DNA of 64,000 bases from Rudaea sp. 3F27F6 (GTDB lineage Bacteria > Pseudomonadota > Gammaproteobacteria > Xanthomonadales > Rhodanobacteraceae), in assembly GCF_005503555.1 (NCBI RefSeq), contig NZ_SCNG01000001.1, forward strand, positions 558,001 through 622,000, read 5' to 3'. Both the position numbers and the translations under genes were made by a program. Below, piece after piece: positions 53,812 to 62,150 of this stretch. The notes under the pieces are model-generated. The model was not told the DNA's origin. It saw nothing but the letters and a program-made list of their open reading frames with translations, and did no database searches. Numbering within the stretch: the stretch's first letter is position 1; every line of letters begins with the position of its first letter.

Positions 53812-54972
53812 TCAGCGTCCGGCCAGTGCGTCGACGATATTCAGGCGCATCGCGCGCAGTGCCGGCAGCGCACCGATGACGACGCCGATCGCCAGTGCGA
53901 GTGCCAGCCCGAGCAGCCAGCTCTTGGGACCTACGGCCGCGCCCGTGATCATGCCGCCGCTCATCTTCGGCAGCGCCGCTCCGATCGCGGTCACCAGCCC
54001 GATGCCGACGATGCCACCGAGCAGCAACAGCAATATCGACTCCGCGAGCACCATGCCGAGCACGCTGCCGTTCGAGAAGCCGATGGTCTTGAGCACGGCG
54101 AGTTCGGAGGTGCGTTCGCGCACCGCCTGCATCATCGTGTTACCGGTCAGCAGAATCAGGGTGAAGAACACCGCGCCCATGATCGAAGTGACGATCAGGC
54201 CGATGTCTGCGAGCTGCTTGATCCAGTTGCGCGTCGCCGCCTGTTCGGTCTGGGTCTTGGTCTCGTGATCGGAATTGGCCGACAGCGCATCGATCGCCTT
54301 GGCCACGCGGTCGGCGTCGTTGACGTCCTTGACCCGGCTGATGTACCAGCCGACCTGACCGCGGTTGTACGGCGTGGTCTCGTCGAAATTCTTCCAGTGC
54401 AGCAGGATCATCTGACTCTGGAAGGCCTTGTCGTTCTCCGACTTCATCACCCCGCGCAGGTTGAAGCTCCAGTTCTTCGAGCCTTCCTTGTTCGGGAATA
54501 TCTGCGACTGCAGCGGAATCTTGTCGCCGATGTTCCAACCGTACTTTTTCACCAGCACCTCGCCGACGAGCACGCCGTTGAGATCTTCGTTGTAGGCTTT
54601 CATCTGCGCGGGATCGACACTGACCTCGGGATAGATGTCGAGATAGTTGTCGCTGACCGCGAAGGTGAATATCTGATTGTGCGGGTCTTGATAGGCGCCG
54701 CCGAACCAGTTCGCGTGAGCGACGTCCTTGACCCCGTCGATCGCGCCGATGCGCGCGAGCAGGGATTGCGGCAGCGGCTGGATGAAGGACAACTTCGCCC
54801 CGGTCTGCAAACGCTCGGCGCCGTTCGCCGACTGCCCCGCTTCCGCGAACGATACGCGCACCGCGTCGAGCAGGCCGAACAACAGAAACGCCGCGATGAT
54901 CGACACCAGGGTCAGGATCGTGCGCGTCTTGCGGCGGAACAGCGCCGCCCAGATGAGATGTAGATATTTCAT
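53812..54972 (-). CDS. ABC transporter permease (MacB/FtsX type), first permease
   Basis: A 386-residue permease starting MKYLHLIWAALFRRKTRTIL (first helix), followed by a periplasmic domain (about residues 40-265) and three C-terminal helices. It has the FtsX-type RERTSELAVLKTIGFSNGSV near 290 and ends with the expected PALRAMRLNIVDAL. The start at 54972 is chosen over the upstream ATG because the first helix begins there. It is separated from its ATPase gene by the 400-bp GIY-YIG unit, though the operon order adaptor-ATPase-permease-permease is otherwise intact. Confidence 0.9.
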   Translation of the reverse strand: MKYLHLIWAALFRRKTRTILTLVSIIAAFLLFGLLDAVRVSFAEAGQSANGAERLQTGAKLSFIQPLPQSLLARIGAIDGVKDVAHANWFGGAYQDPHNQIFTFAVSDNYLDIYPEVSVDPAQMKAYNEDLNGVLVGEVLVKKYGWNIGDKIPLQSQIFPNKEGSKNWSFNLRGVMKSENDKAFQSQMILLHWKNFDETTPYNRGQVGWYISRVKDVNDADRVAKAIDALSANSDHETKTQTEQAATRNWIKQLADIGLIVTSIMGAVFFTLILLTGNTMMQAVRERTSELAVLKTIGFSNGSVLGMVLAESILLLLLGGIVGIGLVTAIGAALPKMSGGMITGAAVGPKSWLLGLALALAIGVVIGALPALRAMRLNIVDALAGR

Positions 54973-55021
54973 GACAGCTTCTCGATACGTTGAAGTCCAG
55001 TCGGACATGGGACGGCAAGCT

Positions 55022-55054
55022 CGTCATTCCCGCACGCTTCTGGCGGGAATCCAG
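55022..55054 (+). repeat. Left inverted repeat of the GIY-YIG unit (family C)
   Basis: A 33-bp unit with ends CGTCATTCCCGC and GGCGGGAATCCAG. Its reverse complement matches 55389-55421 at 32 of 33 positions. It lies 10 bp from the GIY-YIG stop codon. Confidence 0.95.
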
Positions 55055-55064
55055 CGCCTTCTCT

Positions 55065-55367
55065 TTACTCTCCGGCCACGATTTCCGAATACAAATCACG
55101 CCAATACGGATTGCTCTTCTCGATCAAGCGGATTTTCCAATTCCGCTCCCACTTCTTGATTTGCTTCTCGCGCAAAATTGCCTCTTTCATGCCGACGTGA
55201 AGCTCGAAGTAAACGAGCAGGTGCGCCTGATATTCCTTGCTGAATCCTGTGATCACATCATTTCGATGTTGCCAAACTCGCTGCACCAGATCGCTGGTGA
55301 CGCCGACATACAAAGTGCCATTGCGCCGGCTCGCGAGGAGGTAGACAGCAGGCTGCTTTTCCTTCAT
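55065..55367 (-). CDS. GIY-YIG family nuclease, small single-domain protein
   Basis: A 100-residue protein of the YhbQ/UvrC-type GIY-YIG superfamily. Motifs: VYLLASRRNGTLYVGVTSDL near residues 8-27, where VYLL and YVGV stand for GIY and YIG; the catalytic-type Arg in LVQRVWQHRNDV near 27-38; and the family tail AILREKQIKKWERNWKIRLI near 63-82 followed by NPYWRDLY. GIY-YIG enzymes cut DNA with one metal ion. No Shine-Dalgarno sequence is evident. Its location inside inverted repeats, breaking an ABC operon, suggests it is part of a mobile unit and not of the transporter. Confidence 0.93.
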   Translation of the reverse strand: MKEKQPAVYLLASRRNGTLYVGVTSDLVQRVWQHRNDVITGFSKEYQAHLLVYFELHVGMKEAILREKQIKKWERNWKIRLIEKSNPYWRDLYSEIVAGE

Positions 55368-55388
55368 CGCAAAGCAAAACCAAAGTCA

Positions 55389-55421
55389 CTGGATTCCCGC
55401 CAGAAGCGCGCGGGAATGACG
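55389..55421 (-). repeat. Right inverted repeat of the GIY-YIG unit (family C)
   Basis: Mirror copy of 55022-55054 with one mismatch. Both ends show the same CTGGATTCCCGCC outer/inner order, and each is itself a hairpin (TTCCCGCC with GCGGGAA). It lies 8 bp from the ATPase stop codon. Confidence 0.95.
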
Positions 55422-55429
55422 ATCAAAAG

Positions 55430-56119
55430 CTAAGCGTGCTCGGCCTGCTCGACCAGGGTGCCCTTGTCGAGGTGCAGGGTATGGCTCGCGTACTCGGCTG
55501 CCTTCGGGTCATGGGTGACCATGACGATGGTCTTGCCGTGCTGGCGGTTGAGTGTCTGCAGCAAGCCGAGCACGTCCTCGGCGGACTGGCGGTCGAGGTC
55601 GCCGGTCGGTTCGTCGCAGACCAGCAAGGTCGGATCGGACACGATCGCGCGTGCGATCGCGACGCGCTGCTGCTGACCGCCGGACAGCTCGGTCGGCTTG
55701 TGCCCCGCGCGCTCGGCGAGGCCGACGAGCTGCAGCGCGATCGCCGCATTCTTCTTGCGCTGCGCCGCGCCGAGCTTGGTCAGCAGCAACGGCAGTTCGA
55801 CGTTCTTCTGCGCCGACAGCATCGGCAGCAGGTTGTAGAACTGGAAGATGAAGCCAACGTTGGATGCGCGCCACTTCGCCAACGCGCCCTGGTTGAGATT
55901 GTCGATGCGCTGGCTGCCGACGCTGATCTGACCCTGGGTCGGCGAGTCGAGCCCGCCGATCAGATTCAGCAGGGTCGTCTTGCCCGAGCCGGATGGCCCC
56001 ATCAGTGCAAGGAAATCGCCCTGCGCGATGTCCAGATCGATGTGATGCAGCACTTCGACTTTCTGCTTGCCGCGTTCGTAGGTCTTGCTGACATTGCGGA
56101 TTTCGACCAGCGTGCTCAT
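55430..56119 (-). CDS. ABC transporter ATPase (MacB/LolD type)
   Basis: A 229-residue ATP-binding subunit that powers the two permeases downstream. It has Walker [21 protein letters not shown] near residue 35-54, the Q-loop region [17 protein letters not shown] near 85, signature [14 protein letters not shown] near 142, and Walker [19 protein letters not shown] near 163. AGGAGCA precedes the start. The order adaptor, ATPase, permease, permease is that of MacAB-like tripartite or lipoprotein-type exporters. Confidence 0.95.
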   Translation of the reverse strand: MSTLVEIRNVSKTYERGKQKVEVLHHIDLDIAQGDFLALMGPSGSGKTTLLNLIGGLDSPTQGQISVGSQRIDNLNQGALAKWRASNVGFIFQFYNLLPMLSAQKNVELPLLLTKLGAAQRKKNAAIALQLVGLAERAGHKPTELSGGQQQRVAIARAIVSDPTLLVCDEPTGDLDRQSAEDVLGLLQTLNRQHGKTIVMVTHDPKAAEYASHTLHLDKGTLVEQAEHA

Positions 56120-56146
56120 GCATTGCTCCTGTGCTTTTTGTCTTTA

Positions 56147-56327
56147 CCTTCTCCCGCCGGGAGACAGGTGGCGCGAAGCGCCGGATGAGGGAAAAGCCTC
56201 TGCTCTCGCAACTTCGTTACAAACTGCGGCGCTCTTCCCCAGCGGTTTTTCAGGCACCTTCTCCAAGAAGAAGGGAAGAACGCTCTTTCGACGTTTCAGC
56301 GATGCCGGTTTCGACATCCGCAGACGA
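56147..56327. repeat. Adaptor-ATPase spacer with family E element
   Basis: This 208-bp spacer inside the ABC operon contains CCTTCTCCCGCCGGGAGACA (56148-56167) followed by GCGCGAAGCGCCGGATGAGGG, the same element seen between rpsB and tsf. A looser CCTTCTCCAAGAAGAAGG palindrome near 56259-56276 lies closer to the adaptor gene. No gene is present. Confidence 0.65.
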
Positions 56328-57578
56328 TTATTTCGCCGCTTTGATTTCCACTTTCGCGCCGTCGGCCATGTCCGCGGGCGGCTGCTTGACCACGCGTGTG
56401 CCGGCGGCGATGCCTTCGACGAGGCGCAGGTCGTTGTAAGTCTGTCCCGGCGCCACCGGCTTGGCGCGCACGCGGTCGGCGTCGAGCGCGTACACCGTGT
56501 CCTTGCCCTCGCGCTTGACGATGGCCGAGCCCGGCACCAGCACGCCCTTCGGCGGCGGCGCATTCGCAGTCTTCGGCGCGTCTTCGAAGAACGACACGCG
56601 CGCGCCCATGTCGGGCAGCACGCGCGGGTCCTTCGCGTCGATGCCGATGCGCACTTTCACCGTGGCCTTGCCGCGGTCGGCGGTCGGGATGATCGCGACC
56701 ACATGCGACGGAATCTTCCAGTCCGGATAGGCGTCGAGCACGGTCTGCGCCGGCTGCTTCGGCACGACGCGGGAAATGTACGACTCGTTGACGTCGACTT
56801 CGATCTCAAGCGATTCCATGTCGACGATCGTGCCGACGCCCGTGCGCGTGAAGCCGCCGCCGGCCGACAGCGGCGAGACGATTTCGCCGACCTGCGCGGC
56901 CTTGGCGGTGACCATGCCGGTGAACGGCGCGCGCACCGTGCAGTAATCGAGCTGGACCTGCGCGGCCTGCACGTTGGCCTGCGAAACCTCGACCTGGCGA
57001 CGCTGCGCGGTGACCGCGGCGAACTGCGTGTCGACCTGGGTGCGCGCGAGTTCGAGCGACTGGGTCGAGGCGAGCTTGCGCGCAACGAGATCTTCCGCGC
57101 GCTTCAAATCGCGCTGGTTCTGCCCGAGCTGCGCCTGATACTGGGTCAGTTGCGCCTGCGCGGCGCGCAAACCGGCCTGCGCTTGATCGAGCCCGGCGCG
57201 CCATGCGGTGCTTTCCAGGCGCGCGAGCACCTGGCCTTTCTCGACGCGGTCGCCCTCCTCGATCAGCACCTCGGTCAAGGTGCCGGTGATCTGCGCCGAC
57301 ACGGTCGCCGAGCGGCGCGCGGTCACGTAGCCGGTCGCCTGCAGCACCGAGGTATCGGCACCGCCCGCGCTCGGCGCGACCGCCGTCGCGGCCTCGACCT
57401 CGAACGACTTGGCCCCGTTGAAGAAGAAATACCAGCCTGCGCCGACGGCAGCGATCAGCGCCGCGACGGCGACCGCGGCGATCCACGACCACGGCGAACG
57501 GCCGCCGACATGATCATCGCGATGCTCCTTGCCGATGCGCAATTCATTGAGCAGGTCCGATTTGTCCATGATCCCCAT
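56328..57578 (-). CDS. Periplasmic adaptor (membrane fusion protein) of an ABC exporter
   Basis: A 416-residue HlyD/MacA-like protein. It has a cytoplasmic N-terminus, one anchor helix near residues 30-55 (WIAAVAVAALIAAVGAGWYF), lipoyl-like half motifs (TLTEVLIEEGDRVEKGQVLA near 100 and MVTAKAAQVGEIVSPLSAGG near 215), a Gln/Ala-rich coiled-coil hairpin (about 125-205), and a beta-barrel C-terminal part. It would bridge the permeases to the envelope. ATG 57578 has AAGG 8 bp upstream; ATG 57569 is an alternative. It heads the operon and is divergent from the DUF3052 gene. Confidence 0.92.
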   Translation of the reverse strand: MGIMDKSDLLNELRIGKEHRDDHVGGRSPWSWIAAVAVAALIAAVGAGWYFFFNGAKSFEVEAATAVAPSAGGADTSVLQATGYVTARRSATVSAQITGTLTEVLIEEGDRVEKGQVLARLESTAWRAGLDQAQAGLRAAQAQLTQYQAQLGQNQRDLKRAEDLVARKLASTQSLELARTQVDTQFAAVTAQRRQVEVSQANVQAAQVQLDYCTVRAPFTGMVTAKAAQVGEIVSPLSAGGGFTRTGVGTIVDMESLEIEVDVNESYISRVVPKQPAQTVLDAYPDWKIPSHVVAIIPTADRGKATVKVRIGIDAKDPRVLPDMGARVSFFEDAPKTANAPPPKGVLVPGSAIVKREGKDTVYALDADRVRAKPVAPGQTYNDLRLVEGIAAGTRVVKQPPADMADGAKVEIKAAK

Positions 57579-57759
57579 CGCGATTGCCTTCAACCTCAAA
57601 GTTTGCCATAGACTGCCGCGACGATGATTCGCGCGACAGGGAAAATCCTCACGTATGCGCAATGACAATTGTCAGATTCCCCCGCCCCCAGGCCAGGACT
57701 GAGGCGCAGCGCGCATCCGCCTTCATTGTTTACGACGAACGGACGACCCCGATTTCGAC

Positions 57760-58212
57760 ATGCCCAGACCCGCTGCCCCGACAACCCCGAGCGAGAACGC
57801 TTCGTCCGCATCGACCGCGGGCTATTCAGGCAAACCGCTGTCGCAAAAACTGGGACTGAAAGCCGGGCAGCGCGTGCGCCTCGTCCGCGCCCCGGCCGAC
57901 TATTGGACTTTATGCGGATTCGATGCCGGCGAATTGACTCTGATTGCGCGCAACAACCAGGCTTTCGATTTCGGCCATATCTTCGCCACCGAGCGCGTCG
58001 AACTGGAGCGCGAGCTGCCCGCGCTGACCGCCGCGCTCGACCGCGGCGGCATGCTCTGGGTGTCGTGGCCGAAGAAGGCCTCGAAGGTGCCGACCGACAT
58101 CGGCGAGGACACGCTGCGTGAGCTGATCCTGCCGCTCGGTCTGGTCGATGTGAAGGTCTGCGCGGTGACCGCGGTCTGGTCCGGGCTCAAATTTCTGCGG
58201 CGGCGTGAATAG
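57760..58212 (+). CDS. DUF3052 family protein
   Basis: A 150-residue soluble protein of unknown function, recognised as DUF3052-like by its pattern. The pattern is KPLSQKLGLKAGQRVRLVRA near residue 25, a central FDFGHIFATERVELERELP near 70, GGMLWVSWPKKASKVPTDIG near 95, and DVKVCAVTAVWSGLKFLRRR at the end. The last part resembles a general kinship with small regulatory domains, but I assign no activity. It lies 72 bp upstream of mscL on the same strand. Confidence 0.8.
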   Translation: MPRPAAPTTPSENASSASTAGYSGKPLSQKLGLKAGQRVRLVRAPADYWTLCGFDAGELTLIARNNQAFDFGHIFATERVELERELPALTAALDRGGMLWVSWPKKASKVPTDIGEDTLRELILPLGLVDVKVCAVTAVWSGLKFLRRRE

Positions 58213-58284
58213 GATCACATATCCGCCTTGGTGTAGATTACGTGCGCAGTAGCATCCTCATCCACCCTGCAAGGAGATAGCACC

Positions 58285-58686
58285 ATGAGTCTGGCTACCG
58301 AGTTCAAAGCATTCATCCTGCGCGGCAACGTGGTCGATCTCGCCGTCGGCGTCGTGATCGGCGCGGCGTTCGGCAAGATCGTCACGTCGCTGGTCGACAA
58401 CGTGATCATGCCGCCTATCGGGCTGCTGATCGGCGGCATCGACTTCTCCGCCTGGAAATGGATACTCAAGGCCGCCGGGCCGGACGGCAAGGGCGAGGTC
58501 GCCATGCAGGTCGGCGTCTTTCTCAATACGATCATCCAGTTCCTCATCGTCGCCGCGGCGATCTTCCTCGTCGTCAAGCTGGTCAACCGTATGACCAAGA
58601 AGGCCGAAGAGGCGCCCGCCGCGCCGCCCGAGCCGACGCCGACCGAGAAGCTGCTCACCGAAATCCGCGACGCCTTGAAGAAATAA
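58285..58686 (+). CDS. mscL: Large-conductance mechanosensitive channel
   Basis: Homopentameric inner-membrane channel that opens under membrane tension to release solutes during osmotic downshock. The 133-residue protein has the N-terminal amphipathic start and first helix FILRGNVVDLAVGVVIGAAF, the periplasmic DNVIMPPIGLLIGGIDF, a second helix near residues 73-95, and a charged cytoplasmic bundle. AAGGAGATAG is a strong ribosome-binding site 8 bp upstream. A terminator follows directly. Confidence 0.97.
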   Translation: MSLATEFKAFILRGNVVDLAVGVVIGAAFGKIVTSLVDNVIMPPIGLLIGGIDFSAWKWILKAAGPDGKGEVAMQVGVFLNTIIQFLIVAAAIFLVVKLVNRMTKKAEEAPAAPPEPTPTEKLLTEIRDALKK

Positions 58687-58704
58687 CCCGCATACAGTTT
58701 AATG

Positions 58705-58740
58705 AAGGGCGCAGCTTCACCGCTGCGCCCTTTTGTTTTT
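58705..58740 (+). terminator. Rho-independent terminator after mscL
   Basis: The stem AAGGGCGCAGC / GCTGCGCCCTT with loop TTCACC is followed by TTGTTTTT, starting 19 bp after the mscL stop. Confidence 0.93.
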
Positions 58741-58930
58741 CCGGCAATGGAATCGCGCCCGACCCGCTGGCCACCCGGCCTCGCGGCGAAGTGGCACTAC
58801 AAGACGTCCGGTGGACTTGCCATTCTCCGCGTCGCTGCTCAATTCCATTCACCCGGAACCCGTTTCAGAACGCAGCGCACCTTCGCACGCTGCCGGCCTG
58901 AGCCGGGTTCATGCCAGCCCGGAGTCGATC

Positions 58931-60367
58931 GTGAAACATTTGCTTGCCCTGAGCCTCGCTGCCGCCTGCTGCGCCGCCGCTGCGGCCGCCCCCGCTGAAA
59001 CACGTATTCCCGACGCCGCCGTGCGCACGGCCGAACAGTTGCGCGACCGCGCGCTGAGCGACGATACCGCCTATAAATTCGTCGAGGGCCTGACCACCGA
59101 GATCGGCCCGCGCCTCGCCGCGGGCGACAACGACGCCAAGGCGCGCGACTGGGTCGCGGCGAAGTTCAAGGCGCTCGGCTTCGACAAGGTCTATACCGAA
59201 CCGGTCACCTATCCAAAGTGGGTGCGCCGCCATGAGGCCGGCGCGATCGTCTCGCCGTTTCCGCAGCCGCTCGTGCTCGCCGCGCTCGGCCACAGCTTCC
59301 CGACGCCGCAGGGCGGCCTGACCGCCGAAGTGCTGCGCTTCGAAAGCTTCGACGCGCTCAAGGCCGCCGATCCGGCCAAGGTCAAGGGCAAGATCGTCTA
59401 CATCGGCTTCCGCATGCAGCGCCACAAGGACGGCCACGACTACGGCATGGGCTCGACGGTCCGCGTCGGCGGCCCGCCGCTCGCCGCGTCGAAAGGCGCG
59501 GCCGGCTTCCTGCTGCGCTCGGCCGGCACCGATGCGACCGACCGCATGGCGCACACCGGCGTCACCGGCTTCGCCGACGCCAAGGCCAACGGCATCCCGG
59601 CCGCGGCGTTGTCGAATCCCGACGCCGACCAGCTCGAACGCATCCTCACATACGGCAAGCCGGTCACGGTCAAGCTCGATCTCGATGTCGGTTTCGAGGG
59701 CGACTACACCGGCGCCAACGTCATCGGCGAAGTCACCGGCAAGAAGTATCCCGACCAGGTCGTCGACATCGGCGGCCATCTCGACTCGTGGGATCCGGGT
59801 ACCGGCGCGATCGACGACGCGGCCGGCGTCGCCATCGCCGCGGCCGCCGCGCATCTGATCAAGCAATTGCCGGAGCGCCCCGATCGCACGATCCGCGTGA
59901 TCGCTTTCGCCAACGAGGAGTCCGGTCTCTACGGCGGCAAGGCCTACGCCGAAAAGCACGCCGCCGAAGTCGCCAAGCATGTGCTCGGCAGCGAATCGGA
60001 TTTCGGCGCCGCACCGATCTGGCGCATGCGCGCGAGCGTCAAGCCCGAAGCACGCGCAGCGATCGCGCAGATCGCCGCAGTGCTCAAGCCGATCGGCGTC
60101 GAGTACGACGCGAACAGCCCCGGCAACGGCGGCTCCGATCTGTCCGTGCTGCACCAGAAAGGCATGGCCGCGCTTTCGCTCGGCCAGGACGGCACCCACT
60201 ACTTCGACCTGCACCACACGGCCAACGACACGCTCGACAAAATCGAGCCGAAAGACATCGCGCAGAATGCCGCCGTCTACGCCGTCTACGCTTACCTGGC
60301 CGCGCAGGCCGAAGGCGATTTCGGCTCCAAGCCGGGCGCCTTTGCCAAGGACAAAGACGAGGATTGA
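58931..60367 (+). CDS. Secreted M28 family zinc aminopeptidase
   Basis: A 478-residue exported metallopeptidase. The signal peptide VKHLLALSLAAACCAAAAAA begins at GTG 58931, with GGAG 7 bp upstream. The zinc ligands of family M28 are visible: VVDIGGHLDSWDPGTGAIDD near residue 280 (His, Asp), AFANEESGLYGGKAYAEKH near 327 (catalytic Glu and Glu ligand), and a C-terminal His in YFDLHHTANDT near 430. A PA-like inserted domain lies at about 120-240. It probably cleaves N-terminal residues from peptides in the periplasm. The longer frame back to 58733 runs through the mscL terminator, so it is rejected. Confidence 0.93.
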   Translation: MKHLLALSLAAACCAAAAAAPAETRIPDAAVRTAEQLRDRALSDDTAYKFVEGLTTEIGPRLAAGDNDAKARDWVAAKFKALGFDKVYTEPVTYPKWVRRHEAGAIVSPFPQPLVLAALGHSFPTPQGGLTAEVLRFESFDALKAADPAKVKGKIVYIGFRMQRHKDGHDYGMGSTVRVGGPPLAASKGAAGFLLRSAGTDATDRMAHTGVTGFADAKANGIPAAALSNPDADQLERILTYGKPVTVKLDLDVGFEGDYTGANVIGEVTGKKYPDQVVDIGGHLDSWDPGTGAIDDAAGVAIAAAAAHLIKQLPERPDRTIRVIAFANEESGLYGGKAYAEKHAAEVAKHVLGSESDFGAAPIWRMRASVKPEARAAIAQIAAVLKPIGVEYDANSPGNGGSDLSVLHQKGMAALSLGQDGTHYFDLHHTANDTLDKIEPKDIAQNAAVYAVYAYLAAQAEGDFGSKPGAFAKDKDED

Positions 60368-60438
60368 GTCCCTGACGAACTGCTAGACTCGGACGAGGCG
60401 GCGATGTCTGCGCCGCCTCGTCCGCATAGGGGCATCCG

Positions 60439-60921
60439 ATGAAAACGCTGATCCTCATCTTCGCCGGCCTGATCAGTTTTTCGTCTTCCGCTTTGCAGGC
60501 ACAAACCGTCTACAAATCGACCGGGCCGGGCGGCGCGGTTGTCTTCAGCGATCGGCCGCCGGCAAACGGCAAGATCGAGCAGACGATCAACTTCGAGAAT
60601 CTGCCGAGCAGCCCGCTGCCCAGCGCGGCCGCACAAAAGCTCGAGCGCATGGCTACCCAAGCACCGAAGCCGCTTCCGCGCACACAGTCCGCGGGCGTAA
60701 CTCTGTACACGACGAGCTGGTGCGGCTACTGCAAACGCGCGCGCGCCTATCTTGCCCAGAGAGGCATCGCCTACCAGGACATCGACATCGAAACGCCCGG
60801 CGGTGCCGCGGCATTCGCCCAGGCCGGCGGCCGCGGCGGCGTTCCGCTGATCGTCGCCAACGGCCGCCGTGTGCGCGGATTCAGCACCGCCGCTTACGAT
60901 GCCATCTTCGGCGACCGCTGA
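60439..60921 (+). CDS. Exported glutaredoxin-like protein with DUF4124 domain
   Basis: A 160-residue protein with signal peptide MKTLILIFAGLISFSSSALQ, a DUF4124-type segment (TVYKSTGPGGAVVFSDRPPA near residues 23-42), a linker, and a glutaredoxin domain. The domain has active site TTSWCGYCKRARAYL near 90-105 (CxxC) and cis-Pro in GGVPLIVANGRRV near 133. Glutaredoxins normally act in the cytoplasm with glutathione; export means it would work in the oxidising periplasm with an unknown reductant. AGGGG precedes the ATG. It starts 71 bp after the M28 gene. Confidence 0.88.
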   Translation: MKTLILIFAGLISFSSSALQAQTVYKSTGPGGAVVFSDRPPANGKIEQTINFENLPSSPLPSAAAQKLERMATQAPKPLPRTQSAGVTLYTTSWCGYCKRARAYLAQRGIAYQDIDIETPGGAAAFAQAGGRGGVPLIVANGRRVRGFSTAAYDAIFGDR

Positions 60922-60960
60922 CCCATTCCAACGACGCAGGAACGAGGAGCCGTTTCCGCC

Positions 60961-61398
60961 ATGACGACCGCGACATCCACCTGGTTCTTCTGGGCGCTCG
61001 GCTCGGCGGTCTTCGCCGCACTGACCGCGATCTTCGCCAAGATCGGCATCGAGGGCGTGAACTCCGACCTCGCCACGCTGATCCGCACTGCGGTCATCCT
61101 CGTCGTGCTCGCGGCCTTCGTCGCCGCGACGGGCAAATGGGCCAACCCGCTCGAACTCTCGGCGCGCACCTGGACCTTCCTTGTGCTGTCGGCGCTGGCG
61201 ACAGGTGCGTCGTGGGTCTGCTATTTCCGCGCGCTCAAACTCGGCGATGCGTCGCAGGTCGCGCCGGTCGACAAGCTGAGCCTCGTCCTTGTCGCGGTGT
61301 TCGCGTTCTCCTTTCTCGGCGAGCGGCCGTCGTTGCGCGAATGGTTCGGCATCGCGATGGTCGGCGCGGGCGTCGTGGTGCTCGCGCTGAAACGATAG
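60961..61398 (+). CDS. Half-size EamA (DMT superfamily) membrane protein
   Basis: A 145-residue membrane protein with five hydrophobic helices and one EamA domain: WALGSAVFAALTAIFAKIGI at the N-terminus and VAPVDKLSLVLVAVFAFSFL near 100. Most EamA transporters carry two such repeats in about 290 residues; single-repeat members must pair as dimers. AGGAGC lies about 13 bp upstream. The substrate is unknown. A hairpin GGCGCC/GGCGCC just after the stop lacks a T-tract. Confidence 0.85.
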   Translation: MTTATSTWFFWALGSAVFAALTAIFAKIGIEGVNSDLATLIRTAVILVVLAAFVAATGKWANPLELSARTWTFLVLSALATGASWVCYFRALKLGDASQVAPVDKLSLVLVAVFAFSFLGERPSLREWFGIAMVGAGVVVLALKR

Positions 61399-61604
61399 GC
61401 GCCGAACATTCGGGCGCCGGGTTCCTCGTCGTCGAGTCTCATTTCTATGCGGAACGGCTTCGCATGCGCCGGCATCGGCATGCGATTCGAATGCTAAGAT
61501 CGCAACGACTCTCGCGGTGTCGCCGGCATGCAAAGCCTCTGGCGAAACAGCCACACCGGCGACCCGGGCATTACTTCCGTCAGAAAGACGTATAGGACGC
61601 CACG

Positions 61605-62000
61605 ATGTTCTGGAAATCTTCTCTCGTTCTCGGTGCCGTGCTCAGCATCGCCGCATTTTCTGCAAACGCGCAGCAAAGCGCGGAGTTCGATGCGTGCATG
61701 AAGCGCGCCGACGGAGTTTCCGACGCCATGCTCGGTTGCGGCAAAGCCGAAATCGGCAAGTGGGACCCGCGCCTCAATGCCGCTTATCAAACCCTGCTGC
61801 ACAGACTCAAGGGCGCGGACCGCGCGCAATTGCAGCAAGAGCAGAGAGCCTGGCTCAAACATCATTTGAGCGAAACTCATCGTCTGGCCGCCAATCCCGA
61901 CAATGGCTCCGTCGCCTTTCTCGAATCGCAATCGTTTGAATTGGACGACCTGATCGAGCGAACGCAGGTGCTCGAAAAGCGCGTCGACGCAAAGCCCTGA
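61605..62000 (+). CDS. LprI-like (DUF1311) secreted protein
   Basis: A 131-residue exported protein with signal peptide ending SANAQQ (around residue 23). The DUF1311/LprI N-terminal-type core follows: [20 protein letters not shown] with two cysteines, [15 protein letters not shown], and [19 protein letters not shown]. Some relatives inhibit lysozyme; here that is only a family-level hint. The 206-bp gap upstream shows no gene; a GCTAAGAT near 61491-61498 might be a -10 region. Confidence 0.82.
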   Translation: MFWKSSLVLGAVLSIAAFSANAQQSAEFDACMKRADGVSDAMLGCGKAEIGKWDPRLNAAYQTLLHRLKGADRAQLQQEQRAWLKHHLSETHRLAANPDNGSVAFLESQSFELDDLIERTQVLEKRVDAKP

Positions 62001-62150
62001 GCCTTCGTCCCGGTCCGTCTCGCGCCGGTGCGAACGATCCGATCGGCATCGAGAGAACTGCGTTCGAAAATTCTTTCGCCGAAGTTGTCGATCCACGGCA
62101 TTCCCGTTCGACCAATTCACGGCAATCTCGCCAAGCTCGAGGAAACGAAC

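Larger units (their letters stand above)
55022..55421. mobile_element. 400-bp inverted-repeat unit carrying only a GIY-YIG nuclease gene
   Basis: Two 33-bp family C palindromes in opposite orientation enclose one 303-bp gene with 10 and 21 bp to spare. The unit sits exactly between the stop of an ABC ATPase gene (8 bp away) and its permease gene, and relatives of the end sequence are scattered elsewhere in the window as gene-free copies. This architecture resembles a minimal mobile element with non-autonomous derivatives. That reading is inference; no target-site duplication was established. Confidence 0.6.

Noticed and set aside
58733-58930. Upstream extension of the M28 peptidase frame
   Set aside because: It begins in the mscL terminator, and the signal peptide starts only at GTG 58931, which has its own GGAG.
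61398-61417. Terminator after the EamA gene
   Set aside because: A GGCGCC/GGCGCC hairpin is present but no T-tract follows.
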